A DNA stretch of 64,000 nucleotides, taken from the NCBI GenBank assembly GCA_018857735.1, contig JABMCL010003271.1, positions 1,483,501 to 1,547,500 of the forward strand, given 5' to 3'. Shown in pieces: positions 36,391-48,864 of the stretch. How positions within the stretch are numbered: the first letter of the stretch is position 1; each line of letters begins with the position of its first letter. Both the position numbers and the translations under genes were made by a program. The stretch is from Alviniconcha marisindica. Its lineage: Eukaryota; Mollusca; Gastropoda; Provannidae. Under the pieces are notes generated by a model, which did no database searches, was not told the DNA's origin, and was given only the letters and a program-made list of their open reading frames with translations.

Positions 36391-39300
36391 CTAGGGGAGG
36401 GGAGGGACAACAAAACCAGTTTACTTCCCAAGTTCCTCACGCTTCTCAGTCATGATGACACAGACAGGGTAACAAGCTGCCTATACTGTTTCATGCTTCT
36501 TCTCCATCAAATAAAGCTTTGATTACTTGTCCTTCACGCACTTCTTCATTGCAGTCGTAACGACGGCATAAAAGCTTTTCCTTCCTCAGTGTTTTTTCAT
36601 CATAAACTGTAAAGATGGGATACAGGTTGTTATCTCCTCACACCTCTTCAACATAAGCAAAAAGAGTGACATTTACTACAGCCTCTGATTTTTTAAAAAT
36701 CTAGATCTGAACAGAACGTGAAGGTTGGCACTACAGTTAGCTGTAGAGAGGGCCGTCCTTGTTACCATCTTGACTCAGCCATATTTTTTCCTGGGAGCCA
36801 AGACCACCCCAATTCAAAACAGGAAGCATTCTGACTGTCACACAGACTCACAAATGAAAAATGTGAGACATAATCCAAGTCCCTACATATCAACTCACCA
36901 CATCAGGCTCCATGCGCTGTGCAATGCGTGCACGAACAAACTCCACCACCTCCTGGTTGGTAAGCACATCCCATATTCCATCACACGCCAGCAAGACAAA
37001 CTCGTGATCGGCCGTCACAGGCTTCTCTATGACATCAGGGTAAGCTGCAGGGCAAAATCAAATGCACTGGCGGTCAGCTGCCACAAGATTCTCTGTCATG
37101 TTAGGCTAAGCTGTTCACAGAACAAACAGGTGACTGGCTGCCACACCTGGCCTACTAGGGTAAGCTGTTTACAGAACACATCAACACATGCAATGTCAAG
37201 TTCACAGTTTATGCTACATGGTTTCTGGCATCTTCAGTGTGCTGTTCACCTGTTTCATACCATGTGTCTCCATTCTTCACCTCTCTTGCTCTGTTCACAC
37301 TCAGTGTGCTGCTGCCTGTCTCACACCACCACATATTTTTGTTCTCCATCTCTCTCCCTTCACTGTCATCATTGCCTGTCTCATACCTTTAACAACCACA
37401 CAAAGTTCCGATCTCATCAGGTAAGAACTTGCTAAGTAACACAATATTAATTCCTGCTACTGCCATACCACTGCCACCTTTGAAATACGGTCACGGTCAG
37501 TACAAATAGTTAAAGCTCAAGAAGAACAAACATTATGCAGTTCGATGCTGAATATATATTATTACTGTATCAACCCTCCCCTGAAAGGAGCTTTCACCAC
37601 ATCAGACAGCCCATAGATAATTGTTACACAACTGCATTTCTCCATGAAATTAACAAATATTCTGGAGTTGTTTCTCTCCCTCTCCAGTGTTTTCTTTTGC
37701 TACATCATGATACTAGGGCACTGCTGGAATTCAACGGTCTCCACAAGCCCAGATGTGAACGACAAAAAGTCTGAATCTAACCAACAGTAAAATTATTACA
37801 TTAACCCCAATGCAATGTGGCGTCAGTCTTAAACTACTTTCGTTGTGCCCTCATTTGAGACTTGGTAAGCCACCAGCAGGTTCCAAGGAGAAGGGAAAAA
37901 CAAACAACACACAACTGTTCTACCTGTCACAATCTGCTCCTCGGGCCTCTTCTTTTCGTTCTTCTTGAACACAAAGTCTCCCAGTGCCCTGGACAGTGCC
38001 AAGTTGCCTGCAACAACAAGTTCTGTCATGAAACACCACTCCGGACAGTCTCAGTCAAACAATGAGATGGAGGGAGGGTGGGGGGTGGGGGGCAGGAAGC
38101 ATGGGCTAGGGGCCCCAGCAGAAGCATATTCATGTGCTAGACCACTGTCTTTGAAATAAATAAAATAAAATAAAAACAGCCCACTTGCTTACTTTACACT
38201 GGGTTTGTCTGAAGAAGCATGTTTGTATGCAGGCTGGCCGAAGCTCATCTGTCAGTCGGCGGGTGACGATAGGTCAATTACAGCTAGATGTTGGATAAGA
38301 AGGTACACCAGCTGAACTTGCCCCAGCTCTTTTGCTGAACTCTCCCCAGCTCTTTTAACTCCCAAATCATATAGCAATCATGGCTCTGTGCATGCTGGGT
38401 GAAAAAGCGCACCGTTGACTCTGTTGAACTCCACCCAGCCGCCGGCAGCGATGATGCGGCGCGACTCCACCTCATTGCTGGGCTTGTGGTCGAAGGACAG
38501 CTGCTCCACTTCTCCGGCCACGCTGGCCACTGCGCGTGAGTCCCCAACGTTGCCCTGTCATGCAGCAAACAACACTCTCAATCGTCAGGTTGAGTACGGA
38601 CAGGCTGGGTAGGTTGAATCAGTTCAGTTTAGGAAGTTCGGTCTGACAGATCAGTGAGTTCAACTGAGGCTAAGATCAAACAACACCCAAAACTGTCAGG
38701 TTAAGGTCTGGTCTGATTAGTTTAAGTGAAGGAGTTTTGTCTCAAAGTTGAGCAGTTTTACATTAGAGGAAGTCTGATTTCACTACTCAAATGCAGCAGT
38801 TGCCATGTAACCGTCACTAAATTATAGAGAGAAGAAACGTGTGCTACATACACAGTACATCTTTCCATCTTTCAGCAACACAACCACTGCTGTGGTTCCG
38901 GCCAGGTCATCTTTTAATGTGTCATCTGCCAACATAAAAACAAACCTATATTTGAAACATGTTCTTTACAATGTATTTATATACAAATTACACAAACGAC
39001 AACTCCCCTGTTTGCAAAACACAGATCCGGTTTGCAAAGATGCATGCTGTGCCTGAAGTCTAACTTCCTGTTACACAAGGGACGCAACCCACCAGGCAGT
39101 TAGTCTGTAGCACTGGCCTACCTCATACAAGGTTACATAAGTTGACAAAGTAGTCATTTTGTGACCAGCTATAATAACAGCAACCCATTTTTTTCTTCTT
39201 CTACAGGACCCTTCAGCTGATGATCATGTACCACCACGATCATGTACCACCATACCAGGTTTGGTTACAAAAGGTTGAGCAGTTCCGAGCATGTATCTCC

Positions 39301-42236
39301 GGGACAAGGCCCGAACACATGGGACAAACGGACATGACCATTCCAACGTATCCCATTAACTTATCAAGACACAACATAAACACAACTGCAGGTCAACACC
39401 CAAACTCCAAGCATTGGTTTACGACATCCTTCCTTCAACCACTGCCATATTTAGTTATGTCATAGGTTCCTGAAAATTGTCAGCTCACGAGCAGTTTTTC
39501 GTTGGTGCTCAAACAGTGGTAAGTTTGTTACAAACGACTCAAATAAAACAAGGCGTGCCATTCACAGCCGCCAACAAAGTTTACACCAGCACAAATAAAA
39601 CCACAATCATTTGAATCGAGACGGAACTCTTTTTCTCTCTTTCTTTTTTACCTGGGGTGGAGGCGTCTCATGTTTATGTGGGTGCTTGGGCACTAGGCTG
39701 CTTCCACAGTCATATTAGTACCCAAACCTTTCGGAGGGCGCTGACCATGAAGTGGACAGCTGTGTGGAGATAAAGAGTGCCCCTTCAGTGGCATAACGAA
39801 ATCTGGCAGAGTTTGGAGGAAGGTGCCGGAAAGCAATGTTCAGAGTGTGGTCAACACCATTACAAGATACTTAATTTTTTATGTTTTTGCCAAAAAACAA
39901 AACAATATAAAAACAACCCCACCGCAGAACTGACACTAGTGACAGAAAATAAAACAGCACAACATGAAAGTCCAGTGTGAACTGTGATGGTCTCCATTGC
40001 CTGTGTTAATGGTGTGCAGTGAACAGTCTCTCATTCTCACCTTTCATCATTTCCTCATCCAGAGCAAGGAACCCTTGTCGAATGGCTTCACTCACATTGC
40101 CTCGGGCTGAAACATCAAACACAAGCTTTTTGCATCGAGTATTTGTATTCATGCAAATCACCACTGAGACATAATTCTTGTGTGTCCCAACACCTCAAAA
40201 GTTATTAAGTTCTCCTGTGAATGGATGCACCACTGTGCATTTAACACAAAGTGTGTGTTTGCCACATACTGCTTGAGCGGTAGTTACAGAGTAAGTGACA
40301 AAAGGTCATGCCACTGAACTTTAAGAAAAAAATAAAACCTATTTTTCTTTCTTTTTAAATGTCATTATCACGATCATGCATCTTGTTCACCATTTTACAG
40401 ATACAACTATTTGACGAAGTGATATTACATGTTATTCTGACACAGCTATTTTCTTTTCTTTTTTTAATTTGCTAGTTTCAGGTGGCATTTTTTAAAATTT
40501 CCTTCTTTTTTTTTTTAACCTCAGGAAGGGAGCTTTTGTATGCGACCATGTTTCCATTTCTGCTACTCTTTGCTGCCCACCTTGTGAATGAACACAAGAG
40601 TGCACACTGACAGTAAACACAGCCCAGGTGACGACTACGATATTTAACATACAGTGTACACTCACAGTAGGCTGCCTGGGAGATGACTTGTTTGTGCAGA
40701 TGGTTGCCTGCATAGTGAGCTACTTTTACCCCTGAAACAGAAAACAATTCCAACATTAACTTTAAAATGTATTGTACTGTGTAGACTATAGCTCAACCCA
40801 AGCTATGTCATCATGAAAAGCTTCAATCTTAAAATTCTGAAGTCAAGGAATCAAAAATGGCATTTGCTTGCCTTCTGTGTGCATTGTGCGTAGACCATAC
40901 AAGATAAAAACAAACAAAAATACTGCACACTCTCCCCACCCTTCCTTCTAATAGTTAATACTTGTAAACATAACCCTTCTCCCTTCCACATCATACACTC
41001 ACAGTCCACTCTCTGCCCTTTCTCACACAGATGCACGCACACACACACACACAGGGTGATAATGCCCCACCCCACGCACACACACGTGTATGCACAGAGC
41101 TTACCCCCATGGCCATCAAATACTCCAAAGAAGCTGGCATCCTTATCACCAGGTAGAGTGAGGAGATGGGTGTGGGCATCCTCCATGTCTAATAAAGTTC
41201 AGGATAAACATTGCGCTCTGGATTTATAAACACAGTTCTTCCCAAAGAGATTAACTGAATTACAAGCATAACTCTGTTTTTGTCAATGAAAATGAATGTT
41301 ATTCAATGATTCATGGCTTCAGGTTTGCAGATGACGGGACAAGAAGAGCAAATTTTACACTCAGAATCAGATGAAACATTCAAATGCAAAACTTGACAAA
41401 AAGTGTTTGTCAGCTATGGTCACACCAGTCGCACAAAGCATACTGCGTATGATCTTGCTATGTGGCAACCATTACCATACACCTTTCTTTTTCTTTTTTT
41501 AACTACGATGAACAATCTACAAAATACAGTTTGCAATTCCTTAATTAATGTTTCTGACAATACTGACAGTGACACACTTATGGCCTTGAAACGAGGTCAA
41601 AGTCACCAAGCCTGGTATGAACCTGTAGACCCAGAGCAAAGATATTATCATGCAAAGTTTGAAAGACCTTAAAAAGTGTTCACAAACAACTAGCAAACTA
41701 GCAAATCAGAAAACATGTCAATTATCTCTACTGAATATAATTATGTGCAAGCCAAACATAATGATATAAATAATCTAGATATGTAAATTGTAATAAAAAA
41801 ATATGCCAAGTTTCAACTTAATCAAAAAAAGATCAAAACAATTTCAGTTAAAACTATCTGACATTGCTGTGACCTTGAAATAAGGTCAAAGTGACTGAAA
41901 ATGAAAGTGGCATGAATGAACAGGTAAAGGTCGATGAGAAGTTCATTAGCTGCCAAAGTGCCATCATGCAAATTTTGACACAAAACTATCATATAATTCA
42001 TTAACTGTGTTGTCCAAGAAAACTGCAATGTTAAAGTTTTCAACATGCCTGGACACTCAACTGGCAAACAGGCCAGCGATCGGCCAGTTCAGCCAGTGAG
42101 CTACTGCAGTCATGAGTCACCAGTTAAGGATACTGATTCTCCATCCCTGCATGCATGATGAGCCCACCTTCACTTGGCTGTTTTCACACTTGAAGGAATC
42201 TTTGGTGGTCACCGGCTCTGACAACGTCTGCCCCAT
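36190..42236 (-). CDS. PP2C-family (PPM) Ser/Thr protein phosphatase, nine coding exons
   Basis: A metal-dependent phosphatase that removes phosphate from Ser/Thr of proteins. Coding exons on the minus strand: 42236-42134, 41188-41105, 40731-40666, 40106-40041, 38925-38852, 38554-38413, 38007-37924, 37044-36899 and 36390-36190. All borders are GT-AG and phases agree throughout, giving 321 aa. Metal-site residues are present: E37-D38 in MEDAHTH, D59-G60 in DGHGG, D228 in ACDGIWD, D277 in GCDNMT; GDSRA is at 135-139. It resembles C. elegans T23F11.1 and its animal relatives in length and sequence rather than vertebrate PPM1A/B, lacking a long C-terminal extension. The MGQTLSEPVT start fits an N-myristoylation signal (Gly2, Ser6), suggesting membrane attachment. 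An acceptor-like AG two bases before the ATG suggests an upstream 5' UTR exon, not located. Confidence 0.95.
36899..37044 (-). CDS. PP2C coding exon 8
   Basis: Encodes AYPDVIEKPVTADHEFV, LLACDGIWDVLTNQEVVEFV and RARIAQRMEPDV. The donor GTGAGT follows at 36898. It contains the metal ligand D228. Confidence 0.95.
37924..38007 (-). CDS. PP2C coding exon 7
   Basis: Encodes NLALSRALGDFVFKKNEKKR then PEEQIVT. NLALSRALGDF is the highly conserved PP2C motif. Borders are TTGTTGCAG and GTAGAA. Confidence 0.96.
38413..38554 (-). CDS. PP2C coding exon 6
   Basis: Encodes GNVGDSRAVASVAGEVEQLS, FDHKPSNEVESRRIIAAGG and WVEFNRVNG. The GDSRA and DHKP motifs are diagnostic. The donor is GTGCGC, weaker than the others. 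Confidence 0.96.
38852..38925 (-). CDS. PP2C coding exon 5
   Basis: Encodes DDTLKDDLAGTTAVVVLLKD then GKMYC. The GTTAVVVL strand is conserved in PP2C. Phase 1 in, phase 0 out, with donor GTATGT. Confidence 0.95.
39300..39830 (-). mobile_element. Dispersed repeat of about 500 bp, copy 2, in PP2C intron 4
   Basis: Inverted relative of 30,690-31,200; see that entry for shared landmarks. It lies in the intron between the exons at 40,041 and 38,925. Confidence 0.7.
40041..40106 (-). CDS. PP2C coding exon 4
   Basis: Encodes (S)RGNVSEAIRQGFLALDEEMM then K. Phase 1 on both sides; acceptor ATGTTTCAG, donor GTGAGA. Confidence 0.93.
40666..40731 (-). CDS. PP2C coding exon 3
   Basis: Encodes GVKVAHYAGNHLHKQVISQA then AY, directly following DGHGG. 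Acceptor TGTTTCAG, donor GTGAGTG, phase 1 on both sides. Confidence 0.94.
41105..41188 (-). CDS. PP2C coding exon 2
   Basis: Encodes MEDAHTHLLTLPGDKDASFF then GVFDGHGG, with three of the metal-site residues. The acceptor is TTTATTAG and the donor is GTAAGC. Confidence 0.96.
41560..41990. repeat. Two copies of a palindromic AAGGTCAAAGT repeat in PP2C intron 1
   Basis: GGCCTTGAAACGAGGTCAAAG (near 41,582) and GTGACCTTGAAATAAGGTCA (near 41,870) head similar stretches, each followed by ATCATGCAAA-like sequence. A third relative is near 32,998. This is a dispersed family of unknown class. Confidence 0.5.
42134..42236 (-). CDS. PP2C coding exon 1
   Basis: Encodes MGQTLSEPVTTKDSFKCENS, QVKVGSSCMQGWRI and the first base of the next Asn codon. 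The donor GTATCC is at 42133. VGSSCMQGWR is strongly conserved in this subfamily, which fixes the frame. The ATG has G at -3 and +4. Confidence 0.94.
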
Positions 42237-42429
42237 CCCTGCACAAACCCTTGAAAATAAAACACAGCCCAACCTGAGGACAGCACCTTGCACTTACCTT
42301 GAGCTGATGTGACAATTTATCACATTCTACAAAAGCTATTAATGATTATAATTATTAAGTATAATTAATGGTTTAAGTAGATATGCACACAATAACTGTA
42401 GCAAAAATTGGGTACTGATATTAGTTGTG

Positions 42430-42960
42430 GCGTAAGTACTGTGAGAAGACAAAGGTTTTCAGTTTGGTTTTAGAAGATGACAGCGGTGAACAGTTTTGAA
42501 CTCAACAGGTCTTTTGTGGGAGTGAATTCCAAATGTGGGGTCCAAAGCAAGAGAAAGTGCAAAAGCCATTGTTTCATTTTCAACACACAGGTGTCAGAAG
42601 AGGAGTGTAGACATGTATACATGTTGTAATTTAGAGAGGTAAGCAGGACCTGGATCATTTATAGCACTGAAACCATTGAAACACAATTACACATGTATAA
42701 TACCATTAAGCCACTTTTTACTTAATAAGTTCTGAAATGAGAGCCATTTTTCCAGGAGAAGTCTAGAGTGGTGGTGACTGGTTGAACAAGAAAATGAGTC
42801 TTTCACTATTTTCAGCAAAGTACCTGCAGACTGAACACTGGGGTCTGAAGCACTGAAGGTGAATGCCAAAAGATACTTTAACTGAAACAGCTCCCAGACC
42901 ACATAGCAATAAACAGATACACATGCTGTCAGTGACTCAGTATAAATTACTATTACTTAT
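42430..42960. other. Upstream flank of the PP2C coding region
   Basis: No gene recognised. The sequence has a repeat-like character (GGAATTCCAAATGTGGGG-type phrases on either strand) that may continue past the SINE to about 44,700, but no element class could be assigned. Confidence 0.35.
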
Positions 42961-42964
42961 TAAT

Positions 42965-43292
42965 ATTAGGTTACCTTACCTGGGGAACATACAGCAGCTG
43001 CAAAAGCAAACTATCCATTCCTACCACAACCAGTGTGTGCACTGTTTTTGTGTCCAGATAATGGTATGGCTGCCAGTGGCAATGTTTATGGTTTTTTAAT
43101 GTGCACACAGATGTTGATGCATGTGAAAGAATATGGGGGCTGTACAGACAACATAAAACTAAGCGAGTCTGCATTGAAACAGTGGAAGTTGACTCTGGGA
43201 GAAAAATCCTTTGCTGCACTGGGGACTCAAACCTGAATCAGCACTGCACCTGGCTTTTCAGTTGGATGCTCTGCCAACTTAGCTATCCCCAC
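42965..43292 (-). mobile_element. tRNA-derived SINE
   Basis: Read on the minus strand from 43,292, the head has GGGGATAGCTAAGTTGGCAG (A box), CATCCAACTGAAAAGCC (anticodon-arm-like) and GGTTTGAGTCCCC (B box), then a body of about 240 bp. The body recurs, diverged, at 20,285-20,500. Pol III promoter boxes plus a dispersed tail fit a tRNA-SINE; the mature tRNA fold is imperfect. Confidence 0.7.
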
Positions 43293-43619
43293 CCACAGTG
43301 ACATGGTGAAGTTAAGAAACTATCCTCTTGGACTTTGGAGCATGAGCTGCATCACCATGGCCATCAAATGCTTGCTAAGTTGGCAAACTATCCAGCACAT
43401 TTATCTAACTAGAGAGCAACTGAATACAAACAACTTTCTCACACACTTACAGTTAAACTAGTTAACTTACACATGTATGCAGTCTAAGCACATGGATATA
43501 TTATACATCCACAAATTTAGACATTGGTTTCAATGAGCACAATATTTGCGCTTAGTAAGTAGTAGTTAGTATTACTATTAGCAACTTTGCCAGTTTTGTG
43601 ACTTAGTGCCAAAGACTAA

Positions 43620-43873
43620 AGAAACTTAATAATAATAATAACAATGGAAATTTGTAAGTGCCCTACCTATCAAAAAAGATTTCAACAGCTCAAGGTGTGT
43701 ACACAAGGAAGAATAGTAACAACATACTACAACAAAAACAACAAAAATACACATTCACTTACTTCATCACACACACACACAAATATGCATGCATGCAGCA
43801 CATACACACGCAAAAGTGACATGCGTGCAGCATGTACGCATTGATACAGGCAAGTCAACAGGAAATGTGGGCT

Positions 43874-43905
<32 letters not shown>

Positions 43906-44715
43906 TTGGCAGAGGAAACAAAGAAATTTAGGAGTTTGGTCCATGGGCTGAGATGTGAGAGGAATAGTGTGGTTTTGACTTTGAGTTGAGTTTTGAACTG
44001 GGATTTTGTTGCAGCATAGCATACAGAATATGTGAGTTTAATCCATCTGACAGGGCCCAGATGGGAAAACGTGCGTTGCCCTTGGAACTTTTTCTTTCGT
44101 TTTGGAATCCAAAAAGTGTGGGTGTCACTGTCAGCCGAGGAACGCAATGAACATGACGGGAGGTACAGGTAAAGTAGGTCAGACAAGTAAAGCAGGGCAG
44201 TTTCTGAGACTACATCACATTCACAGCACATGGGAGACGTTATAGTTTATATTCAATTCTTTGAGCTACTGGAAGCCAGTGCAGCTTTGTCAAGAGTGGT
44301 GAAGCATGAGTGCGTTTAGAATTAGAGGTCTTGAAAATGAGTCTGGCAGAACAATTTTGAACCTTTTGAAGTTTTTTAATGAGCTGTTAGTGTTAGGGCA
44401 TTCCTGACAAAATACCACTTTACCAGGGATGTGACAAGGGTTTTGGTAGCCTCAACTGTGAGGACATGTCTAACTGAACTAATTCTATGCAGCTCCAGGT
44501 AGGTAGACTGACACTTTACTAACTTGTTGTTTTATCAAGAGGTTATCATCGAAAATCATGCCTAGATTCCTGACTGACTTTGAGAACTGAATTTCACTTT
44601 CACCGATTATGATTGAAAGTGGAAGTTTTGGTGAGTTCTGAGGATCAATAAGCAGCAATCAACTTACCAGCACTTAGTGATTTACCATGCTCAACATTCA
44701 AACAAAATGTTTTCT

Positions 44716-44777
<62 letters not shown>

Positions 44778-44780
44778 GAA
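43620..44780. repeat. Simple-repeat-rich stretch
   Basis: (AAT)n near 43,628-43,642, (CA)n near 43,768-43,782, a run of about 31 G at 43,874-43,904 and (TA)n at about 44,717-44,775. Between them no coding segment is recognised. Confidence 0.85.
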
Positions 44781-47124
44781 CACTGTCACTGAATTTTAAC
44801 AAACTGGGCCAAACACCAACTGACCAAATGAAAAACTTTCCTGAAAATATTTATGATTTCCTATTGATGCAATAATGCTGACAGTGATACACCGATAGGG
44901 ACCCATGTTTTCACTTCAGTTCCCCTCTAAAACAGTCAAACTGAACATGATTGTAACCCCTGCTATGTATTCAGGTTACACTTACAGCCAATGCAAACAC
45001 AAAGGTTTTCTGTTCTATGCATTGCTCAACTAGTTGGTTGGCACCTTGTTGTGAATCAATGTATGTGATTGTGACTGTGATGTTGCATACCAATTATAAC
45101 ACCAAACTTCCTGAGAAATTCTGTTTTCTGGATCTGGATCTGTACATTGCAGGGACCATTTTTGGCCATTTTTGCAATGGAACTGGGAGAGCGCAATGCA
45201 AATATAAAAAAATTACGTAAAAAGAATAGTCTGTGTGGTTCCATTTTACAGTCCCTATTTCAAATATTTAAAAACTGGCTAAAACGCATTTCTGCTCTGA
45301 CTGCCTATGTGTGGGGGGCAGCCCCTTGTAGTGCTCTCTGCCCACTGCTGATGAAAATGCAGTGACAGAGTCTGCTGTGACTACAATATCTTCTAGCTTG
45401 TTCCAGTCAGTATTTTTTAAATTTTATTTATATTTTCTATATTAAGAAGTCAGTCAATGCTTGATCAACTATCTTACAATGGACTGAAAATGAATATGCA
45501 TTTACCCCCCCCCCCCCAATTTTGTTGTTGCATGGTTGCATGTTGCTGCACACATGAATTGTTATAGATCTATTATTATGTCCAAGAAACAACTCAAAGT
45601 TGGAGAAATTGTGCATACATGTTGCAAATATTGGCTTGGGCTTGATTAGATTCGTAAAACTACACGTATTAGTACTATTACCCTGGACAAATTGTAACAA
45701 CCATACATGTATGCTCTCGTGATTACTGTGTGCAAACGAAGCGTGTGGTGGTGCTGTGAACGGCTGAAGGGCACATCGCGTGTTTGTCGCATAATTTCAA
45801 CGACAGCATGCACTTCCGACTCAAGTGGAACACAAATCCACAAAAAGACCAATACCTGTTTCAGGGCTGTAGAACTTTCTGATGGAGCTGAAGAAATTTC
45901 ATCGACGATGAAACAAACGGGATCACAAACGTTGACAGCGAAACTGTGTATGGATTTCTATCCTTGTCACAACCAAAAACAAACTTGCTCGAGCGCTTAA
46001 AAAATAGTTCTCAAAATATTCTCACAGATACAATTAAATTTGGAACATGTTGTTGTCAAATACATAAAATCAAATCAAATTATACTATATCTGAAATAGT
46101 TGTAGAAAAAGCTGCACTGCAGATCTTAAATACAGTAATAATTGAAAAGGAAGTTATGCGTACGAATATCTAGTTGTGCTTTTCTTTCTTTTTCTATTAT
46201 TTGGACTGCTGTATGGATTTACCTATTATTATGGAAACACACGCTCCTTTTCAAAGTTATCCTGATATGTGAATACTTATTATTAGTCCAGAGTGTTTTT
46301 TATTTACTTTAATCAAGTCGTCAATTTCTCATTAGTTTTCCTTGGAATCGATATTTACTGCCCTTCTAGCATTTGTTACGGGAAATAACTCTAAATCTGT
46401 GTCTGTTACTCTGTGCCCTGTGTGGAGAGGGCCAGTAAGCACCAAATCGTCTGCGGCTGCGACGATTGGCTGTTTGGTTGCGAAACGCAAAACACCGTCT
46501 TCAACTTCTTACTTGTTTCTTTCTACTTGCATTATGAGTAGCCATAGTCATCATTTTGACTATTCTGTCCGATGTGCCTGTTGCGGCACCCACTGCCGTA
46601 TCACTGAGTGCTCCGCACTGCCGAAAATGACACTGAACTTGAGTCGGCCGGTTGTAAGCCCTACCCGTCGGGTTCAGCTTAGGCCTTTCAGTCAGGGCAC
46701 ATCAGTGATAGCTGATTGACCCGAAGGAGACACACATGCAGAAAAGCTCTCTCTGGCACTGCGGCAAAGATTGAGGTGACCTGCCTGCAGACCACCAAGT
46801 TCAGTCATCAATAGCCACTGACTGATCAAAACTCAGTTGGCCCCAGACTTGAAATGCTCCCCCCCCCCCCCCCCCCCCCCCCCCACGGCCACCACCTCGA
46901 CTCGACTCAAGAGCCTGCGTACCATTAGTTGATGTTTTGAGCCCACTCAACCACCGCACTGCAGTCTCAGCTTGTAAAGTAACTGACTGTGCGGGCATTG
47001 AGCGCTGTTACTTTAATCCTGAGCCACCGTTAATTTTGTGTAGACTATGATAATATGTTTCCCGGCTCCACACGACACCCATTTATAAGCAATGACTCGC
47101 TGAACTTTTATTCCTAATCTAAAG

Positions 47125-47188
<64 letters not shown>

Positions 47189-47397
47189 ACACTAACCACC
47201 ACCACCACAAAATTCAGTGACAGTGCCGCACCCCCCGACTCCGAAGAAGCTGAGCGCTTACTGGCTCTATCTCGGCGAGGTGGGCCAGCGGCACAGGCTA
47301 TTAGTCCGTGACTGGCGAGTCAGACAATGTCAGTGAGTGAATGACAGAATTGGTCTTCCATTGAAGTTTTTCTGAGAGGACTGCTAATTCAGCGGCT
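44780..47397. other. Intergenic region between the PP2C and SMIM20 genes
   Basis: Holds poly-C at 45,506-45,518 and 46,859-46,884 and (CA)n at about 47,127-47,187. Local GC is higher, and CCAAT-box-like sequence (ATTGG, plus strand) lies near 46,464. The promoters of both genes, which point away from each other, probably lie here, but I cannot place a start site. A stretch at 46,925-47,030 shares GTTGATGTTTTGAGCCCACT-type sequence, inverted, with 54,570-54,600. Confidence 0.45.
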
Positions 47398-47512
47398 ATG
47401 TCTCACGCCACACGCTGGCGCTCAATAGTAGCCGTTGTCGCTGTTGTTGGCGGCATTGCTGCTGCTACATACCCAATTATTGTTGCACCTTACTTCGACC
47501 CTGAACCATGGA
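47398..47512 (+). CDS. SMIM20: SMIM20 coding exon 1
   Basis: Encodes MSHATRWRS, the membrane segment, and APYFDPEPW plus the first base of an Arg codon. The GTAAGT donor is at 47513. Confidence 0.92.
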
Positions 47513-48156
47513 GTAAGTTGTAGCTCACGTTCACGTTTGTCTTGCTTTTTGTATGCGCTCGTATGTATACACGTGCAGCGGTATTTATTATTACGTCTGG
47601 TTGTAGACTGTGTGGTTATGTGTGTGTGATGAGGAAGCTTAGATTTTAGATTTTTTTTTCTTAAACGGCCTTTTTAAAAGTGGAACTGCGATGGAGCTTC
47701 AGTGATTAAAGCAAGTCTAATCTAGCCCAGCTGCAACCCCCCCTCCCCTAGCCGCAGTCCCCCCCCCCCCCCTCCAGCCTCATGATGCCTGTACATTATA
47801 TATCATTATATGGCAAAATACATTGTGTGCAAAAATGCTTTGATGAGTATTGGGGAGGAGGGTGTAAGGGGTTGAAATTATATGACCTTGTTTTTATGAA
47901 GTGATTATTGCATCATGCAGAAGATGAGTGCTAGTCAGTCAGCCTAGTGATAAGCAGCATGCTGGTATTAACTATTATAATATAAATATTAGTATATTTA
48001 TGAATGGCACTGGCATAGAAAGATTTTTTACATAATTTCTTGGTGATTATATTGATATAACTAAAATGTGTGTGTGGTGTGATACGATTAAAAAAAAAAA
48101 AAAGAAAGAGAGAGAGAGAGAGATTGCTGGTTTTGAGAAGTTAGATGGAATGGTCA

Positions 48157-48224
<68 letters not shown>

Positions 48225-48822
48225 TGCTCATAGATCTCCATGCTTTATCTGCAAAGAGGTGCTGTTGTACACAAGGGTAATGTCAAAAGACTACTTTTGT
48301 GTGTGATTACTGTGAATAGGTTTGTAATTGCTCATGAATGCATGCTAGAACTACTATAGTCTATAGAGTATAGTGTGTTTGGATTGACTTTGTCGGTCTG
48401 ACTTAGGTATAGTTTTACATAATATATGAGAAGCACTTTAACTGTATGATTTATGCCTGAGCAGGGTTTAATTGTCCAGATGTGACCATGTTTAGTTCAC
48501 AGTCTGCAAAAATCCAGTTACGGACTAATTGACTCTCATAATACATGTATAATTAAACTTCCAAGCCCATCTCGATTCTCATCTGGATTCCTAACCCTAA
48601 GCCAGAAAGTGACCAGCTGCTGCAGGGCAGTTATGGGTGAAGTTTGACTGACAATGTGACATAACAAAGAAATACTCAGGCCAGAGATCTTTCTCCTATG
48701 AGGGTCCTGTAACGTGGAATAATCTGCCTTTCTCCATCCGCCACACACAAACATACTCCTCGTTTAAGTCACAGTTGAAAGCCCAGGGCTGTTTCCCAAA
48801 CCTTCCAGAAGAACCCAGTTTT

Positions 48823-48864
<42 letters not shown>

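Noticed and set aside
36228..36455. Plus-strand frame rich in Arg/Gly/Ser
   Set aside because: It is the antisense shadow of PP2C exon 9.
46342..46719. 125-codon plus-strand frame between the PP2C and SMIM20 genes
   Set aside because: The composition does not resemble a known protein and the region is better explained as promoter/5' flank. No support from splice sites.
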